A DNA stretch of 64,000 nt from NCBI RefSeq assembly GCF_024195295.1, contig NZ_JAMFTH010000001.1:1054001-1118000 (forward strand). The letters run 5' to 3'. The position numbers and the translations under genes are program-made. The stretch is from Gilvimarinus xylanilyticus. Lineage in GTDB: Bacteria; Pseudomonadota; Gammaproteobacteria; Pseudomonadales; Cellvibrionaceae. Positions 1 through 9,251 of the stretch are shown one piece after another (within the stretch, counting starts at the first letter, position 1; the number at the start of each line of letters is the position of its first letter). The notes beneath the pieces were generated by a model. The model was not told where the DNA came from. It worked only from the letters and a program-made list of their open reading frames with translations, and ran no database searches.

Positions 1-107
1 GCGGATATATCGTCAGCGCGCGAATGACGGAAGCAACCATTTTTAGAACGGCCCATGGCGCTGCGGGCAAAATCGACAATGACCGAATCATTTGGCTGTA
101 ATTTCAC
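1..107 (-). CDS. fadA: 3-ketoacyl-CoA thiolase FadA, N-terminal fragment
   Basis: Only the first 35 codons are inside the window; the gene runs off the left edge. The translation contains VIVDFARSAMGRSKNG, the opening of the FadA thiolase family, which cleaves 3-ketoacyl-CoA to acetyl-CoA in the last step of beta-oxidation. I chose the GTG at 107 because a GGAGG ribosome-binding site lies five bases before it. An ATG at 119, in the same frame, overlaps the fadB stop (TAATG) and would add four residues. It directly follows fadB, as in other fadBA operons, and its product would form the alpha2-beta2 complex with FadB. Confidence 0.9.
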   Translation of the reverse strand, partial: MKLQPNDSVIVDFARSAMGRSKNGCFRHSRADDIS

Positions 108-118
108 AATTGCCTCCA

Positions 119-2254
119 TTAATAGTAGCTAGCTGACTGCTGCGCTTTTTCGAGCAGCAATTCGGCGGGTTGATACAAAGGCCCAAGCGCTTCAAAGACA
201 CGCATTTTATCGAGCAATTCAACCGCCCCCAATTGATCCACCCAGTGAAAAACGCCGCCGATATGAGGCGGGAAACCCGTGCCATAAACCATGGCCATAT
301 CCGCTTCGGCCGCCGAATCCACTACCCCTTCCTGCAGGCACCGGTTTAGCTCGTTGACCATGGGAATCATCATTCGCAATACAATGTCTTCATCACTTAC
401 AGTGGAATCGGTATTCGCATCAATGCCTGCCAATTGCAGAGCATTGGGATTCACCGCTTTTACCGGCTTGCCTTTTTTATCGGTGTCATAGCAGTAAAAG
501 CCCGCTTGGGATTTTTGTCCCAGCAGCTTCTGATTAAACAGCTTTTCCGTAATTGAAGTGTAGTTGCGCTGCAAACGGTCGGGGTAACCCTCGGCCATTA
601 CCTGCTCGGCGTGGATCGCGGTATCGATCCCGACCACATCCAACAAGTAGGCGGGCCCCATCGGCCAGCCAAAGTTTTCCATAACCCGGTCAATGCGCTG
701 AAAATCCACCCCGTCTCGCACCAACATCGCAAAACCAGAAAAGTAGGGAAACAAAACCCGGTTGACTAAAAACCCCGGGCAGTCGTTTACCACAACCGGC
801 TTCTTGCCCAAAGCCAAAGCATAGGCCACCACGCTTGCGATTGTGTCGTCTGAGGTTTTTTCACCACAAATAACCTCAACCAGCGGCATTGCGTGAACCG
901 GATTGAAAAAATGCATACCGCAAAACTGCTCGGGCCGCGCCAATGATTGCGCCAATGCGCTGATTGAAATGGTCGACGTATTGCTCGCCAAGACAGCGGC
1001 CTCGTCGAGCACCTGCTCCACTTCTTGCAAAACCTTTTGCTTGATTTCGCGGTTTTCTACCACCGCCTCAACCGCGAGATCAATGTGGTTAAAATCATCA
1101 TAACCCAGGGTCGGATTGATGCGTACTAAGGCCTCTGCCATTGCCTTAGAATCCATTCGGCCTCGCTCTACCTGCTTAGCTAACAGTTTACTGGCTTCGG
1201 TAAGCCCCAGATCCAGCCCCTTTTGCTGCACATCTTTCATTACCACATGCACGCCAGAGACCGCCGACTGATAGGCAATGCCGCCGCCCATTATGCCGGC
1301 GCCCAAAACCGCCGCTCTGTCGCACTTGCCCTGAGCCTTGGCGGCCCACTTTTTGGCTTTGCGCATGAGCGCCTGGTCGCTCAAAAATACGGTCACCAAG
1401 GCCTTGGCCGTTGAACCCAGAGCGACCGATAAAAAATACTTCATTTCGATCACCAGGGCTTCATTCCGCTCACAGGAGGCAGCCTCTTGCATGGCCTTGA
1501 TCGCTGCGACCGGAGCGGGATAATGTTTACCCGCTTTCGCAGCAACAAACCCTTTCGCCGATTCGAACACGAGCCCCGCCTCGATACGGTTTAACGCCAA
1601 GGGGGAATGTTTTACGCCGCGTCGGCCCTTATATTCTCGCTCACCGGCCGCGACCTGCGCGATAATATCGCGAGCAGCGGGAATCAACTGATCTTTGGGC
1701 ACCACGGCATCCAGAACACCGACATTAAGCGCATCGGCGGCGTTAAATTGTTTGCCACTGCTAATCCACTCAATCGCCGTGTCGGCACCCGCCAAACGAG
1801 GTAAACGTACCGTGCCGCCCCAACCCGGGATAATACCCAGCTTAACTTCGGGCAAGCCCAGCTTTGCCCCAGGTTCTGCCACACGAAAATCACACGCAAG
1901 CAGCAGCTCCATGCCGCCGCCCAAAGCCATTCCATTGACACACCCCACCGTAGGGAAAGGTAAGGCCTCCAGGCGATTCAGATTATCGATATTTTTTTGC
2001 AAAAATCCGCTTACCGCCTTTTCGCCTTGAGCAAATAGAGGCTGAAACTCGGCGATATCGGCGCCGAGAAAAAAATCTTTTTTATCGCTGGAGATTATCA
2101 GCCCATCAAGCTCCACCGATTCCAATTCGGTCAGCGCCTGCCTTAACTCGTCGACCGCTTGGGAGGAGAAAATATTAACCGACTGCTGCGAGCTAAACTG
2201 CAAATTGGCGATGGCACCATCGACCACGAGTTTCAGAGTGTTTCCGGTAAACAT
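119..2254 (-). CDS. fadB: Fatty acid oxidation complex alpha subunit FadB
   Basis: Multifunctional enzyme of aerobic fatty-acid beta-oxidation: enoyl-CoA hydratase/isomerase plus L-3-hydroxyacyl-CoA dehydrogenase, working in a cytoplasmic complex with FadA. At 711 residues it is the usual full length. The hydratase half carries the two catalytic glutamates at about residues 116 (GGGMELLLACDFR) and 136 (GLPEVKLGIIPGWGG). The dehydrogenase half starts with the nucleotide-binding AVLGAGIMGGGIAY segment and contains HFFNPVHAMPLVEVI and the NDCPGFLVNRVLFPYF signature. A strong AGGAGGG site precedes the ATG. Its stop overlaps an ATG of fadA. The gene lies 70 bases after a cupin-type regulator on the same strand, and a long inverted repeat sits in that gap. 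Confidence 0.97.
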   Translation of the reverse strand: MFTGNTLKLVVDGAIANLQFSSQQSVNIFSSQAVDELRQALTELESVELDGLIISSDKKDFFLGADIAEFQPLFAQGEKAVSGFLQKNIDNLNRLEALPFPTVGCVNGMALGGGMELLLACDFRVAEPGAKLGLPEVKLGIIPGWGGTVRLPRLAGADTAIEWISSGKQFNAADALNVGVLDAVVPKDQLIPAARDIIAQVAAGEREYKGRRGVKHSPLALNRIEAGLVFESAKGFVAAKAGKHYPAPVAAIKAMQEAASCERNEALVIEMKYFLSVALGSTAKALVTVFLSDQALMRKAKKWAAKAQGKCDRAAVLGAGIMGGGIAYQSAVSGVHVVMKDVQQKGLDLGLTEASKLLAKQVERGRMDSKAMAEALVRINPTLGYDDFNHIDLAVEAVVENREIKQKVLQEVEQVLDEAAVLASNTSTISISALAQSLARPEQFCGMHFFNPVHAMPLVEVICGEKTSDDTIASVVAYALALGKKPVVVNDCPGFLVNRVLFPYFSGFAMLVRDGVDFQRIDRVMENFGWPMGPAYLLDVVGIDTAIHAEQVMAEGYPDRLQRNYTSITEKLFNQKLLGQKSQAGFYCYDTDKKGKPVKAVNPNALQLAGIDANTDSTVSDEDIVLRMMIPMVNELNRCLQEGVVDSAAEADMAMVYGTGFPPHIGGVFHWVDQLGAVELLDKMRVFEALGPLYQPAELLLEKAQQSASYY

Positions 2255-2293
2255 GAAGCCCTCCTATATTTGAAGGTCAGAACGTATGAGAGT

Positions 2294-2320
2294 GTCGATA
2301 GCAACGAGTTGCTAATCGAC
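2294..2320. repeat. Near-perfect inverted repeat upstream of fadB
   Basis: The arms GTCGATAGCAAC and GTTGCTAATCGAC are separated by two bases; one arm carries a single extra base. The repeat lies between the stop of the cupin regulator and the fadB start. There is no U-tract on either strand, so it is not an intrinsic terminator. The core GCAAC-2-GTTGC resembles the palindromic operators of fatty-acid regulators of the PsrA type, which is only an inference. It could also act as an mRNA hairpin. Confidence 0.55.
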
Positions 2321-2324
2321 GCTA

Positions 2325-2882
2325 TTAATCTTCTGCGGCCGAGGCCACCAAAACCACAGCGCGCTCACTCTGCGAAAGATTGAGCGCTTTAAACGGTGTA
2401 TAGGCGCGCAAATAAAAGGAATCACCGGGCTCAAGGGTCTGCACTTTCACCCCGATGCTTAGCAAAATGCGCCCGGAAAACACGCTGCCCACCTGATCAA
2501 AAAAGCTGGTTAAAGGCGCATCCCCCGAATTCGTACCCGGTTCAAAACATAAATGTTTAAGTGTTACCCGGCGCTGGGGCAACTGTTCAGCCACCATTTG
2601 CATATAGCCGTAGGGCTTGCTGTGCCGGGGCATCTCCTGCGGCGAAAAAAAGCTCTCGCTGTCATCGGCAACCCCGCAGGAAAAAAAGTAGGATAGCGTC
2701 ATAGGAAACCCCGCCAGCACCTTTTCTAACGACTGAATGCTGGGGCTCACCTGCCCCTGCTCAATCATGGAAATACTGCTGTTGGTTACGCCCGCTCGCT
2801 TGGCCAGCTCACGTTGGGACAAGCCATTGGCCTCGCGTATGGCTTTTAGCTTCAACCCCAGCTGAGCAGAGAGATCAGACAT
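2325..2882 (-). CDS. XRE-family regulator with C-terminal cupin domain
   Basis: A 185-residue DNA-binding regulator. Residues about 8-62 form a Cro/CI-type helix-turn-helix (LKAIREANGLSQRELAKRAG followed by the recognition region TNSSISMIEQGQ). Residues about 105-180 fit a small cupin beta-barrel (LEPGDSFYLRAYTPFKALNLS), the architecture of PuuR-like sensors of small metabolites. It sits 19 bases after maeA and 70 bases before fadB on the same strand, so it may control malic enzyme, the beta-oxidation genes or both. The ligand cannot be told from the sequence. I do not recognise a specific orthologue name. Confidence 0.88.
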   Translation of the reverse strand: MSDLSAQLGLKLKAIREANGLSQRELAKRAGVTNSSISMIEQGQVSPSIQSLEKVLAGFPMTLSYFFSCGVADDSESFFSPQEMPRHSKPYGYMQMVAEQLPQRRVTLKHLCFEPGTNSGDAPLTSFFDQVGSVFSGRILLSIGVKVQTLEPGDSFYLRAYTPFKALNLSQSERAVVLVASAAED

Positions 2883-2901
2883 ATCTCAACCCGTTTTTAT
2901 T

Positions 2902-4587
2902 TTAGAATGACGTGCGCCGATAAGTTCGATAGCGCGGATACCAAAAGTTGGCTTCAACCCGTTCAGCAATCAACGTATCGGGCACAGGAACCGCCACTTC
3001 GTCGGCTATGGCCTGGTGATAAACCGCTACGGCTATAGTTTTACTGACCTCGCGGATGTCTTTTAGATCGGGCAACAGCGGACCTGATCCAGTGTTAGCC
3101 AGAGGCGACAGTTCGGCCAGAGCCCGAGCCGCCGCCAGCATCATGGCATCGGTCACTTTGCTCGCTTTAGCGCTGATGACTCCGAGGCCAACGCCGGGGA
3201 AGATATAGCTGTTATTGCACTGCGCGATTTCATGAATGGCGCCGCCCATATCCACCGGGTCAAAAGGACTGCCGGTAGCCACGATCGCCTGCCCCGAGGT
3301 CCAGCGCAAAATATCAACCGGATTGGCCTCGACCCGGCTGGTAGGATTAGACAGAGGTAAAATCACCGGGCGCTCACAGTGAGCCTGCATGGTTTCAATC
3401 ACCGCTTTATTAAAAAGCCCGGGCTGGCCGGAAACACCCACCAGTACCGTGGGCTGAGCATTGCGCACCACATCCGTTAGCCCAATACGGCCCGGCTTGT
3501 CTAACAACCAATCCGCCACCAGGCGGTCGGATTTACAGAACTCCTCTTGGAAAGAGAATAAACCCGCACTACTCTGCGTTAGTAAGCCGTCGCGGTTAAG
3601 CAGGAAAATACGGGCTAAAGCCTGATCGCGACTGAGCCCTTCAGCGCACATTTCATCGACAATCTGGCTAGCGATACCACAACCGGCGGAGCCGGCACCT
3701 GCGAACACAAAGGTTTGCGCCGATAGTTTTTCTTTTTTCACATGGCAGGCAGCCAACAATGTCCCCACCGTGACCGATGCAGTACCCTGAACATCATCGT
3801 TAAAACAGCACAGCTCGTCGCGATATTTATGCAACAAAGGCGTGGCGTGGGTCTGGGCAAAATCTTCAAATTGCAACAGAGCGTTGGGCCAGCGAACTTT
3901 CACCGCCTGAATAAACTGGTCGACAAAATCATAGTATTCCTGGTCACTGATTCGCTCGTGGCGCCACCCCATGTACATGGGGTCGTTCACCAGCTGGCGG
4001 TTGTTACACCCCACATCCAGAACCACTGGCAAAGTGTAAGCAGGGCTGATCCCGCCGCAGGCGGTATACAAGGCGAGCTTGCCAATGGGAATGCCCATGC
4101 CGCCAATACCCTGATCACCCAAACCGAGAATACGCTCACCATCGGTTACCACAATCACTTTCACATTGTGCTTGGTAGCGTTTTGTAAAATATCATCCAA
4201 ACGATCGCGGTCGGGGTAGGACACAAACAGACCGCGCTTGCGACGATATATTTTGGAAAATAACTCACACGCTTTGCCCACGGTGGGCGTATAAATGAGT
4301 GGCATCACCTCTTGCAGGTGCTCAGTGACCAGGCGAAAGTAGAGTGTCTCGTTGGTGTCCTGGATGTTGCGCAAATAAATATGCTTGTCGATATCCGACT
4401 TAAACGAGCACAGCTGCTCGTAGGCACGAGCCTTTTGTTCCTCAATTGTCTCAATGCTGTAAGGCAACAGCCCTTCCAAATTAAATTGCTGACGCTCCTG
4501 GCGACTGAAAGCGCTGCCTTTGTTCAGCAGCGGCGCCTCAAGCAAGGCGGGGCCAGCGAAAGGAATATAAATGGGTCGCGAGTTCAC
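2902..4587 (-). CDS. maeA: NAD-dependent malic enzyme
   Basis: Oxidative decarboxylation of L-malate to pyruvate and CO2 with NAD, at the branch between the TCA cycle and pyruvate. The 561 residues match the large MaeA/SfcA family (about 565 residues). Visible landmarks are [14 protein letters not shown] with the catalytic tyrosine near residue 99, [16 protein letters not shown] with the catalytic lysine near 170, the metal-binding FEDF segment, [15 protein letters not shown], and a nucleotide-binding [12 protein letters not shown] motif near residue 295. The gene lies between a META-domain lipoprotein and the cupin regulator. Acetyl-CoA made by the downstream fadBA products makes a metabolic link plausible, but co-transcription is not shown. 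Confidence 0.96.
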   Translation of the reverse strand: MNSRPIYIPFAGPALLEAPLLNKGSAFSRQERQQFNLEGLLPYSIETIEEQKARAYEQLCSFKSDIDKHIYLRNIQDTNETLYFRLVTEHLQEVMPLIYTPTVGKACELFSKIYRRKRGLFVSYPDRDRLDDILQNATKHNVKVIVVTDGERILGLGDQGIGGMGIPIGKLALYTACGGISPAYTLPVVLDVGCNNRQLVNDPMYMGWRHERISDQEYYDFVDQFIQAVKVRWPNALLQFEDFAQTHATPLLHKYRDELCCFNDDVQGTASVTVGTLLAACHVKKEKLSAQTFVFAGAGSAGCGIASQIVDEMCAEGLSRDQALARIFLLNRDGLLTQSSAGLFSFQEEFCKSDRLVADWLLDKPGRIGLTDVVRNAQPTVLVGVSGQPGLFNKAVIETMQAHCERPVILPLSNPTSRVEANPVDILRWTSGQAIVATGSPFDPVDMGGAIHEIAQCNNSYIFPGVGLGVISAKASKVTDAMMLAAARALAELSPLANTGSGPLLPDLKDIREVSKTIAVAVYHQAIADEVAVPVPDTLIAERVEANFWYPRYRTYRRTSF

Positions 4588-4618
4588 TCTATCTCCTTGA
4601 ATATAAAACGTTTACGCG

Positions 4619-5053
4619 CTACGGGGAAACGGCGGCCGCCTGCAGAGTCGGTGCACCGGACGAATCGGTCATAAATAGGATGCCGTTTTCCCAACGGATC
4701 CGATGCACACCGGGTAATACGGACACTAGCCTTGCCTCTTGATTCATCAGTGCAGGCGGGCAGCTCATGCGCGTGCTGCCGATATCATCGGCAATCTGTA
4801 ATTTATCGCCCTCTAATGTGTAGCGCCCAAAGATTCGATTACAGCTGCCATTGCCGAAAAATTGTCCGTCGGCGGCAAACGTCAATTGCGCCGGGCTGTA
4901 ATCGATGACGCCGTCTCCGGCAATGTACTCGATCTGCCAGCTTTGGGTGGTTAAGCGTGTGCTCAGATCGCTGTCGTTCTTTTGAGTGTGTGTACATGCC
5001 ACCATAAGTAATCCCGTGCCCAGTAGGGCTGCTCGGTTTAACCATTGACGCAT
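4619..5053 (-). CDS. META-domain (HslJ-like) lipoprotein
   Basis: A 144-residue secreted lipoprotein. The N-terminus has a short positive stretch, a hydrophobic segment and the lipobox LMVAC, with the modified cysteine at about residue 20. The remainder is one META domain: LTTQSWQIEYIAG, LTFAADGQFFGNGSCNRIFGRYTLEGDKLQI, TRMSCPPALMNQEARLVSVL, with the conserved GNGSCN and MSCPP cysteines. Proteins of this family (HslJ type) are linked to stress or antibiotic tolerance in enterics, with no known enzymatic role. A short hairpin (CCGGCT-4-AGCCGG, positions 5093-5108) lies in its untranslated leader. Confidence 0.88.
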   Translation of the reverse strand: MRQWLNRAALLGTGLLMVACTHTQKNDSDLSTRLTTQSWQIEYIAGDGVIDYSPAQLTFAADGQFFGNGSCNRIFGRYTLEGDKLQIADDIGSTRMSCPPALMNQEARLVSVLPGVHRIRWENGILFMTDSSGAPTLQAAAVSP

Positions 5054-5190
5054 CTTTCTTTGACTCCTCGCATTTCTGTGACTCTTCGCAAACCGGCTAT
5101 TAAGCCGGAGAATGACAGATGTGGGAAATACTGCTGAGACTATTGTTAAGATCTTAGCCAGTTTTGCCGTAAATTACACGCGGCCCATAC

Positions 5191-5217
5191 AAAAACACCG
5201 AGCAGAGCCCGGTGTTT
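5191..5217 (-). terminator. Rho-independent terminator after ffh
   Basis: On the minus strand a stem AAACACCG/CGGTGTTT (5210-5217 and 5193-5200) is closed by a nine-base loop and followed by a run of five U. It lies 12 bases beyond the ffh stop codon. Confidence 0.85.
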
Positions 5218-5229
5218 AGTCAAAACGCG

Positions 5230-6609
5230 TTAGCGGCCCATGCCGGGTGGCAAACCACCACCGCCGCCAGGCATCATACCGCCGAGGCCGCGCATCATTT
5301 TTGCCATGCCGCCGCCTTTCATTTTTTTCATCATTTTGGCCATTTGCTTGTGCTGCTTCAGCAAGCGGTTCAGGTCCTGAATATTGGTCCCCGAGCCCTG
5401 AGTAATACGGCGCTTACGAGAGCTGGTTAAGCCATCTGGGTGCTTGCGCTCCCAGGGGGTCATTGAGCCGATCAGCGCCTCCATGACCTTAAACTGCTTA
5501 CCCATATCGGCCTGTTGCATCATTTGCCCCATGTTGCCCATGCCCGGCAGCTTGTCTAACAGACCGCTCATACCGCCCATGTCCTGCATCTGCTGTAACT
5601 GATCGCGCAGATCTTCCAAATCAAAGCTCTTGCCGGTTTTCACCTTCTTAACCAGCTTCTCGGCCTTATCTTTGTCAATCTTGCGCTCGGCCTCTTCGAT
5701 CAGCGACATGACATCGCCCATACCGAGAATGCGCGAGGCAATCCGATCCGGGTGGAACGGCTCGAGCGCATCCACCTTTTCCCCCATCCCTAAGAATTTG
5801 ATGGGTTTACCGGTAACGTGGCGTACCGACAAAGCGGCACCGCCGCGCGCATCGCCATCGGCTTTGGTCAACACCACGCCGGTCAGCGGCAGCGCTTCAT
5901 TAAAAGCTTTGGCGGTGTTGACGGCGTCCTGGCCGATCATGGCATCGATAACAAACAAGGTCTCCACCGGATCGCTGACCCGATGCAGCTGCTTGATCTC
6001 ATCCATCAGGGTGTCATCAATGTGCAGTCGGCCCGCGGTATCGATAATCAGCACATCAAAAAACTGGCGCTTAGCGTGATCGATAGCGGCATTGGCAATG
6101 GCCTCAGGCTTGTCCGCCTCGGTAGAAGGGAAGCACTCTACTCCCACCTCCGTTGCCAACGTTTGCAGCTGTTTAATGGCTGCGGGGCGATAGACATCGG
6201 CACTGACCACCAGCACTTTCTTCTTTTCGCGCTCGGTTAAAAACTTGGCCAGCTTGGCCACCGAGGTAGTCTTACCCGCCCCCTGCAAACCCGCCATCAG
6301 AATAACGGCGGGTGGACGCGTCGCCAAATTCAACGACTCATTCGCCTCGCCCATGACTGCAACCAGCTCGGACTCGACGATTTTCAAAAACTGCTGACCG
6401 GGGTTGAGGGATTTACCCACCTGGGTCCCCAGCGCCCGCGAGCGAACCCGGCCCACAAAGTCTTTTACCACGGGCAGCGCGACATCAGCCTCCAGCAGCG
6501 CTTTGCGAACTTCTCTGAGTGTCGCTTGAATATTATCGTCGGTTAGCCTGGCCTTACCGGTAATTTTTTTAAACGTTCCCGCTAGCCGATCTTGCAAATT
6601 ATCGAACAT
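5230..6609 (-). CDS. ffh: Signal recognition particle protein Ffh
   Basis: GTPase of the bacterial signal recognition particle. It binds 4.5S RNA and signal sequences of nascent membrane proteins and docks with FtsY. The 459 residues give the full N-G-M architecture: N domain (1-95), G domain with GLQGAGKTT at 107-115, DTAGR near 190 and TKADGDARGGAAL near 248, and a methionine-rich M domain from about 300 to the end, with the RNA-binding SGTNIQDLNRLLKQ segment and a glycine-rich tail (GGMMPGGGGGLPPGMGR). It is divergent from ypjD and followed by an intrinsic terminator, so it is probably a single-gene transcript. Confidence 0.98.
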   Translation of the reverse strand: MFDNLQDRLAGTFKKITGKARLTDDNIQATLREVRKALLEADVALPVVKDFVGRVRSRALGTQVGKSLNPGQQFLKIVESELVAVMGEANESLNLATRPPAVILMAGLQGAGKTTSVAKLAKFLTEREKKKVLVVSADVYRPAAIKQLQTLATEVGVECFPSTEADKPEAIANAAIDHAKRQFFDVLIIDTAGRLHIDDTLMDEIKQLHRVSDPVETLFVIDAMIGQDAVNTAKAFNEALPLTGVVLTKADGDARGGAALSVRHVTGKPIKFLGMGEKVDALEPFHPDRIASRILGMGDVMSLIEEAERKIDKDKAEKLVKKVKTGKSFDLEDLRDQLQQMQDMGGMSGLLDKLPGMGNMGQMMQQADMGKQFKVMEALIGSMTPWERKHPDGLTSSRKRRITQGSGTNIQDLNRLLKQHKQMAKMMKKMKGGGMAKMMRGLGGMMPGGGGGLPPGMGR

Positions 6610-6677
6610 AAGTACACTACGCCTAGGTCAATCTTTAACCAATTTAAAAGTTTTCAGGTGGTTACCTTAATGCGAGC

Positions 6678-6683
6678 ATTATA
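6678..6683 (-). promoter_or_regulatory. Candidate -10 element for ffh
   Basis: The minus strand reads TATAAT here, 69 bases before the ffh start. I see no good -35 hexamer at 16-18 bases, so this is a tentative call based on the perfect -10 only. Confidence 0.35.
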
Positions 6684-6819
6684 ACGCCTTAGCCGCCTGT
6701 AATACTATTGACCGCCCCGATCCGACTGATTCTCATTTATATGGCTTCTCTTGAACCCCATCCTGTGCGAAACTTCGGCGTTCGCAACCACAAGACCACT
6801 TATAGCAGCTGACGCATTA

Positions 6820-7611
6820 ATGTTTGTATTACTCACCAACTTAACAGCCATTGCGCTGTATTTGCTCGCCTGGAGCTATTTACTGCGCAGTCTGAAACGG
6901 GCGTCTACTCCCCAGCGTTGGGTGTATGTAAGCCTGACTGGGCTCGCTGTCGCGGCCCACGGGGCTGGCTGCTATCGGCTGATCAACACCCCCGACGGGC
7001 TGGCTTTGCAGCTTTTCGCAATGATGTCGTTGGTGTTTTGCTGCGTCAACTTGATCGTTTTATTCAGCTCATTGCGAAAGCCGGTGCACAACCTCTTCCT
7101 CTTGCTATTCCCGCTGGCAACCCTGGCCATCGGAGCATCCCTGGCTTTTACCGGCAATGCCAACCTAGTTTCTCTCACATTGGGCCTCGCCAGCCATGTA
7201 CTGCTATCCATTACCGCCTACAGTGTGTTTATCGTAGCGACTTTTCAGGCACTGTTTCTCGCGCTGCAAAACTACCGTTTAAAACACAAACGAACCCTGG
7301 GCCAGGTTAAGCTACTTCCGCCGCTACAAACGATGGAGGCATTATTGTTTGAAATGCTCTGGGCGGGCCAGATACTGCTGACCGCATCCATCATTTCGGG
7401 CATTGCTTTCGTCGACGATTTATTCGCCCAGCACCTGGCTCATAAAACCGTATTCACCATTGCCGCCTGGATTATCTACAGTGTTTTGCTTTGGGGGCGT
7501 CATAAGCTGGGGTGGCGAGGATATACCGCTATTCGCTGGACGCTGGTTGGTTTTGCTATGTTAATGCTGGCCTATTTTGGCAGCAAACTGGTACTGGATT
7601 ATATTCTTTAA
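6820..7611 (+). CDS. ypjD: YpjD, CcsA-like inner membrane protein
   Basis: A polytopic membrane protein of the cytochrome c assembly (CcsA/HemX-like) superfamily. I start at the ATG at 6820, giving 263 residues, the same length as E. coli YpjD; a TTG at 6751 would add 23 residues with no matching family sequence. About eight hydrophobic segments are visible, with the conserved late motifs SIISGIAFVDDLFAQHLAHKTVF, IYSVLLWGRHKLGWRGY and LAYFGSKLVLDYIL. The physiological function is not settled. The order ffh, ypjD, then a CorB-type transporter is conserved with E. coli, which supports the assignment. Confidence 0.92.
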   Translation: MFVLLTNLTAIALYLLAWSYLLRSLKRASTPQRWVYVSLTGLAVAAHGAGCYRLINTPDGLALQLFAMMSLVFCCVNLIVLFSSLRKPVHNLFLLLFPLATLAIGASLAFTGNANLVSLTLGLASHVLLSITAYSVFIVATFQALFLALQNYRLKHKRTLGQVKLLPPLQTMEALLFEMLWAGQILLTASIISGIAFVDDLFAQHLAHKTVFTIAAWIIYSVLLWGRHKLGWRGYTAIRWTLVGFAMLMLAYFGSKLVLDYIL

Positions 7612-7671
7612 GCCGGTTGCGCCAGCAGGGCATCTGCTGCAAGATAGCCGGCCCACGGGCAACACAGGCAT

Positions 7672-8958
7672 TTGACACCCTTGAACAACATTTCTTTAGA
7701 GCTGCTTTTTGCCATCCTTACCGGCTTACTGGTGATCTCGGCCTTTTTCTCCAGTTCGGAGACGGCCATGATGGCGATTAATCGCTATCGGCTTAAACAC
7801 CTCAGCAAAAAGGGTGATCGCGCCGCCCAGCGCGTCGAACAGCTGCTGCAGCGACCAGATCGCCTGATCGGCCTGATTCTGATCGGCAACAATCTAGCGA
7901 ACAACTTCGCGGCCATTGTGGCGGCCATGATCGGTGTGCAACTGCTGGGCTCTGATACCGGCCCGGCTGTCGGCGGCCTGGTGCTGACACTTTTTATGTT
8001 GGTGTTTGCCGAAGTGGCGCCCAAAACTTTAGCCACCCTCTATCCCGAGCGCATCTCCTTTTTTGCCAGCCTAATTCTCAAGCCCCTGTCTTACCTGCTC
8101 CGCCCGGCGGTTGTATTGGTTAACAGTATCTCCAATGGTGTTACCAAGCTGTTCGGGCTGGATAAGACTCACAGCGGAATGGAACACCTTGACCCGGACG
8201 AGTTGCGCACTGTCGTCGATGAAGCGGGCGAGCTGATTCCAGACCAGCACCAGGGAATGCTCCTGAATATTCTGGATCTGGAGAAATCCAACGTCGAGGA
8301 TATTATGATTCCTCGTAACGAGGTCGCGGGCCTGGACCTGGAGGATAGCGTCGATGTGCTGCTAGAGAAAATCAGAACCTCCGAATACACCCGCCTGCCC
8401 GTCTACACGGGGGATCTTAATAACGTTGCCGGCATCCTGCACCTTCGCAATGTGGCGCGTTTTCTCAATGGCGCCGACACCGAGGTCACGCGCGAACAAA
8501 TAATCAGTTACGCCGACGAGCCCTACTTTGTCCCCGAGTCTACCCCCCTTCACACTCAGCTTCTGAACTTTCAAACCCAAAAAAGCCGTATCGCGCTAGT
8601 GGTCAACGAGTATGGCGAGGTACAGGGCATTGTCACCATGGAAGACTTACTGGAAGAGATTGTGGGGGACTTCACCACCAATATTGCCGAAGATACCGAG
8701 CAGGACATTATTGCCGAAGCCGACGGCTGGTTCCGTATTCACGGCGGTACTTTCATACGGGATATCAACCGGCATATTGACTGGTCACTCCCCACCGACG
8801 GCCCCAAAACCCTAAACGGCTTGGCGATGGAGTTGCTCGAGCGTATTCCCGACGGCAACATCAGCTTTCAGATGGATCAGTACCTGTTTGAAACAGAGGA
8901 AATTTCAGACAAAATGGTCACCTGGTTCCGGGTAAAAATGCTCGACGCCAATCAGTGA
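7672..8958 (+). CDS. corB: CorB/YfjD family CNNM-CBS transporter
   Basis: Membrane protein linked to magnesium/cobalt transport in the HlyC/CorC superfamily. Residues about 1-140 form the transmembrane CNNM (DUF21) domain, with the conserved FSSSETAMMAINRYRLKHL and IGLILIGNNLANNFA segments. Residues about 200-330 hold a CBS pair (DIMIPRNEV, ARLPVYTGDLNNVAGILHL, VNEYGEVQGIVTMEDLLEEIVGD). The end is the CorC_HlyC domain (DGWFRIHGGTFIRDINR). At 428 residues it is full length. No ATG precedes the first membrane helix, so the start is TTG at 7672 or TTG at 7681. It follows ypjD by about 60 bases, probably in one transcript. Confidence 0.9.
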   Translation: MTPLNNISLELLFAILTGLLVISAFFSSSETAMMAINRYRLKHLSKKGDRAAQRVEQLLQRPDRLIGLILIGNNLANNFAAIVAAMIGVQLLGSDTGPAVGGLVLTLFMLVFAEVAPKTLATLYPERISFFASLILKPLSYLLRPAVVLVNSISNGVTKLFGLDKTHSGMEHLDPDELRTVVDEAGELIPDQHQGMLLNILDLEKSNVEDIMIPRNEVAGLDLEDSVDVLLEKIRTSEYTRLPVYTGDLNNVAGILHLRNVARFLNGADTEVTREQIISYADEPYFVPESTPLHTQLLNFQTQKSRIALVVNEYGEVQGIVTMEDLLEEIVGDFTTNIAEDTEQDIIAEADGWFRIHGGTFIRDINRHIDWSLPTDGPKTLNGLAMELLERIPDGNISFQMDQYLFETEEISDKMVTWFRVKMLDANQ

Positions 8959-9032
8959 ACTAGCTGAATTAAGAACCAGGAACCAGTCGTTAGAACTAAC
9001 CATTAAACATTGAGAATAAAAAGGACAGACAG

Positions 9033-9251
9033 CTAACGGCGGCGAGTCAGCAAATGCAGCAACCATCCTGTGAAAGCCGCCAGAGCGATTAGCATCCCTA
9101 AAAGCGCAAAAGCGATCAAAGCGTAAGTCGCGACATCTTTTAAGCTAACGCCCCAGCCCCAGACCGCCAGACCGATAAAACAGGCACAAGCGAGAAAACA
9201 GGTGGCCGCCAAGCGCCGGTACCGCCCTAAACTTCGGAACAATCGCATCAA
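9033..9251 (-). CDS. Small two-helix membrane protein
   Basis: A 72-residue protein with two clear hydrophobic helices (about 15-34 and 40-64), an arginine-rich N-terminus (MMRLFRSLGRYRRLAATC) and an RRR C-terminus. The start overlaps the stop of the upstream rhodanese gene by four bases, so the two are translationally coupled. I do not recognise a family. The coupling and clean membrane topology argue that it is real. It ends the glnS-cysS-rhodanese run. Confidence 0.65.
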   Translation of the reverse strand: MMRLFRSLGRYRRLAATCFLACACFIGLAVWGWGVSLKDVATYALIAFALLGMLIALAAFTGWLLHLLTRRR

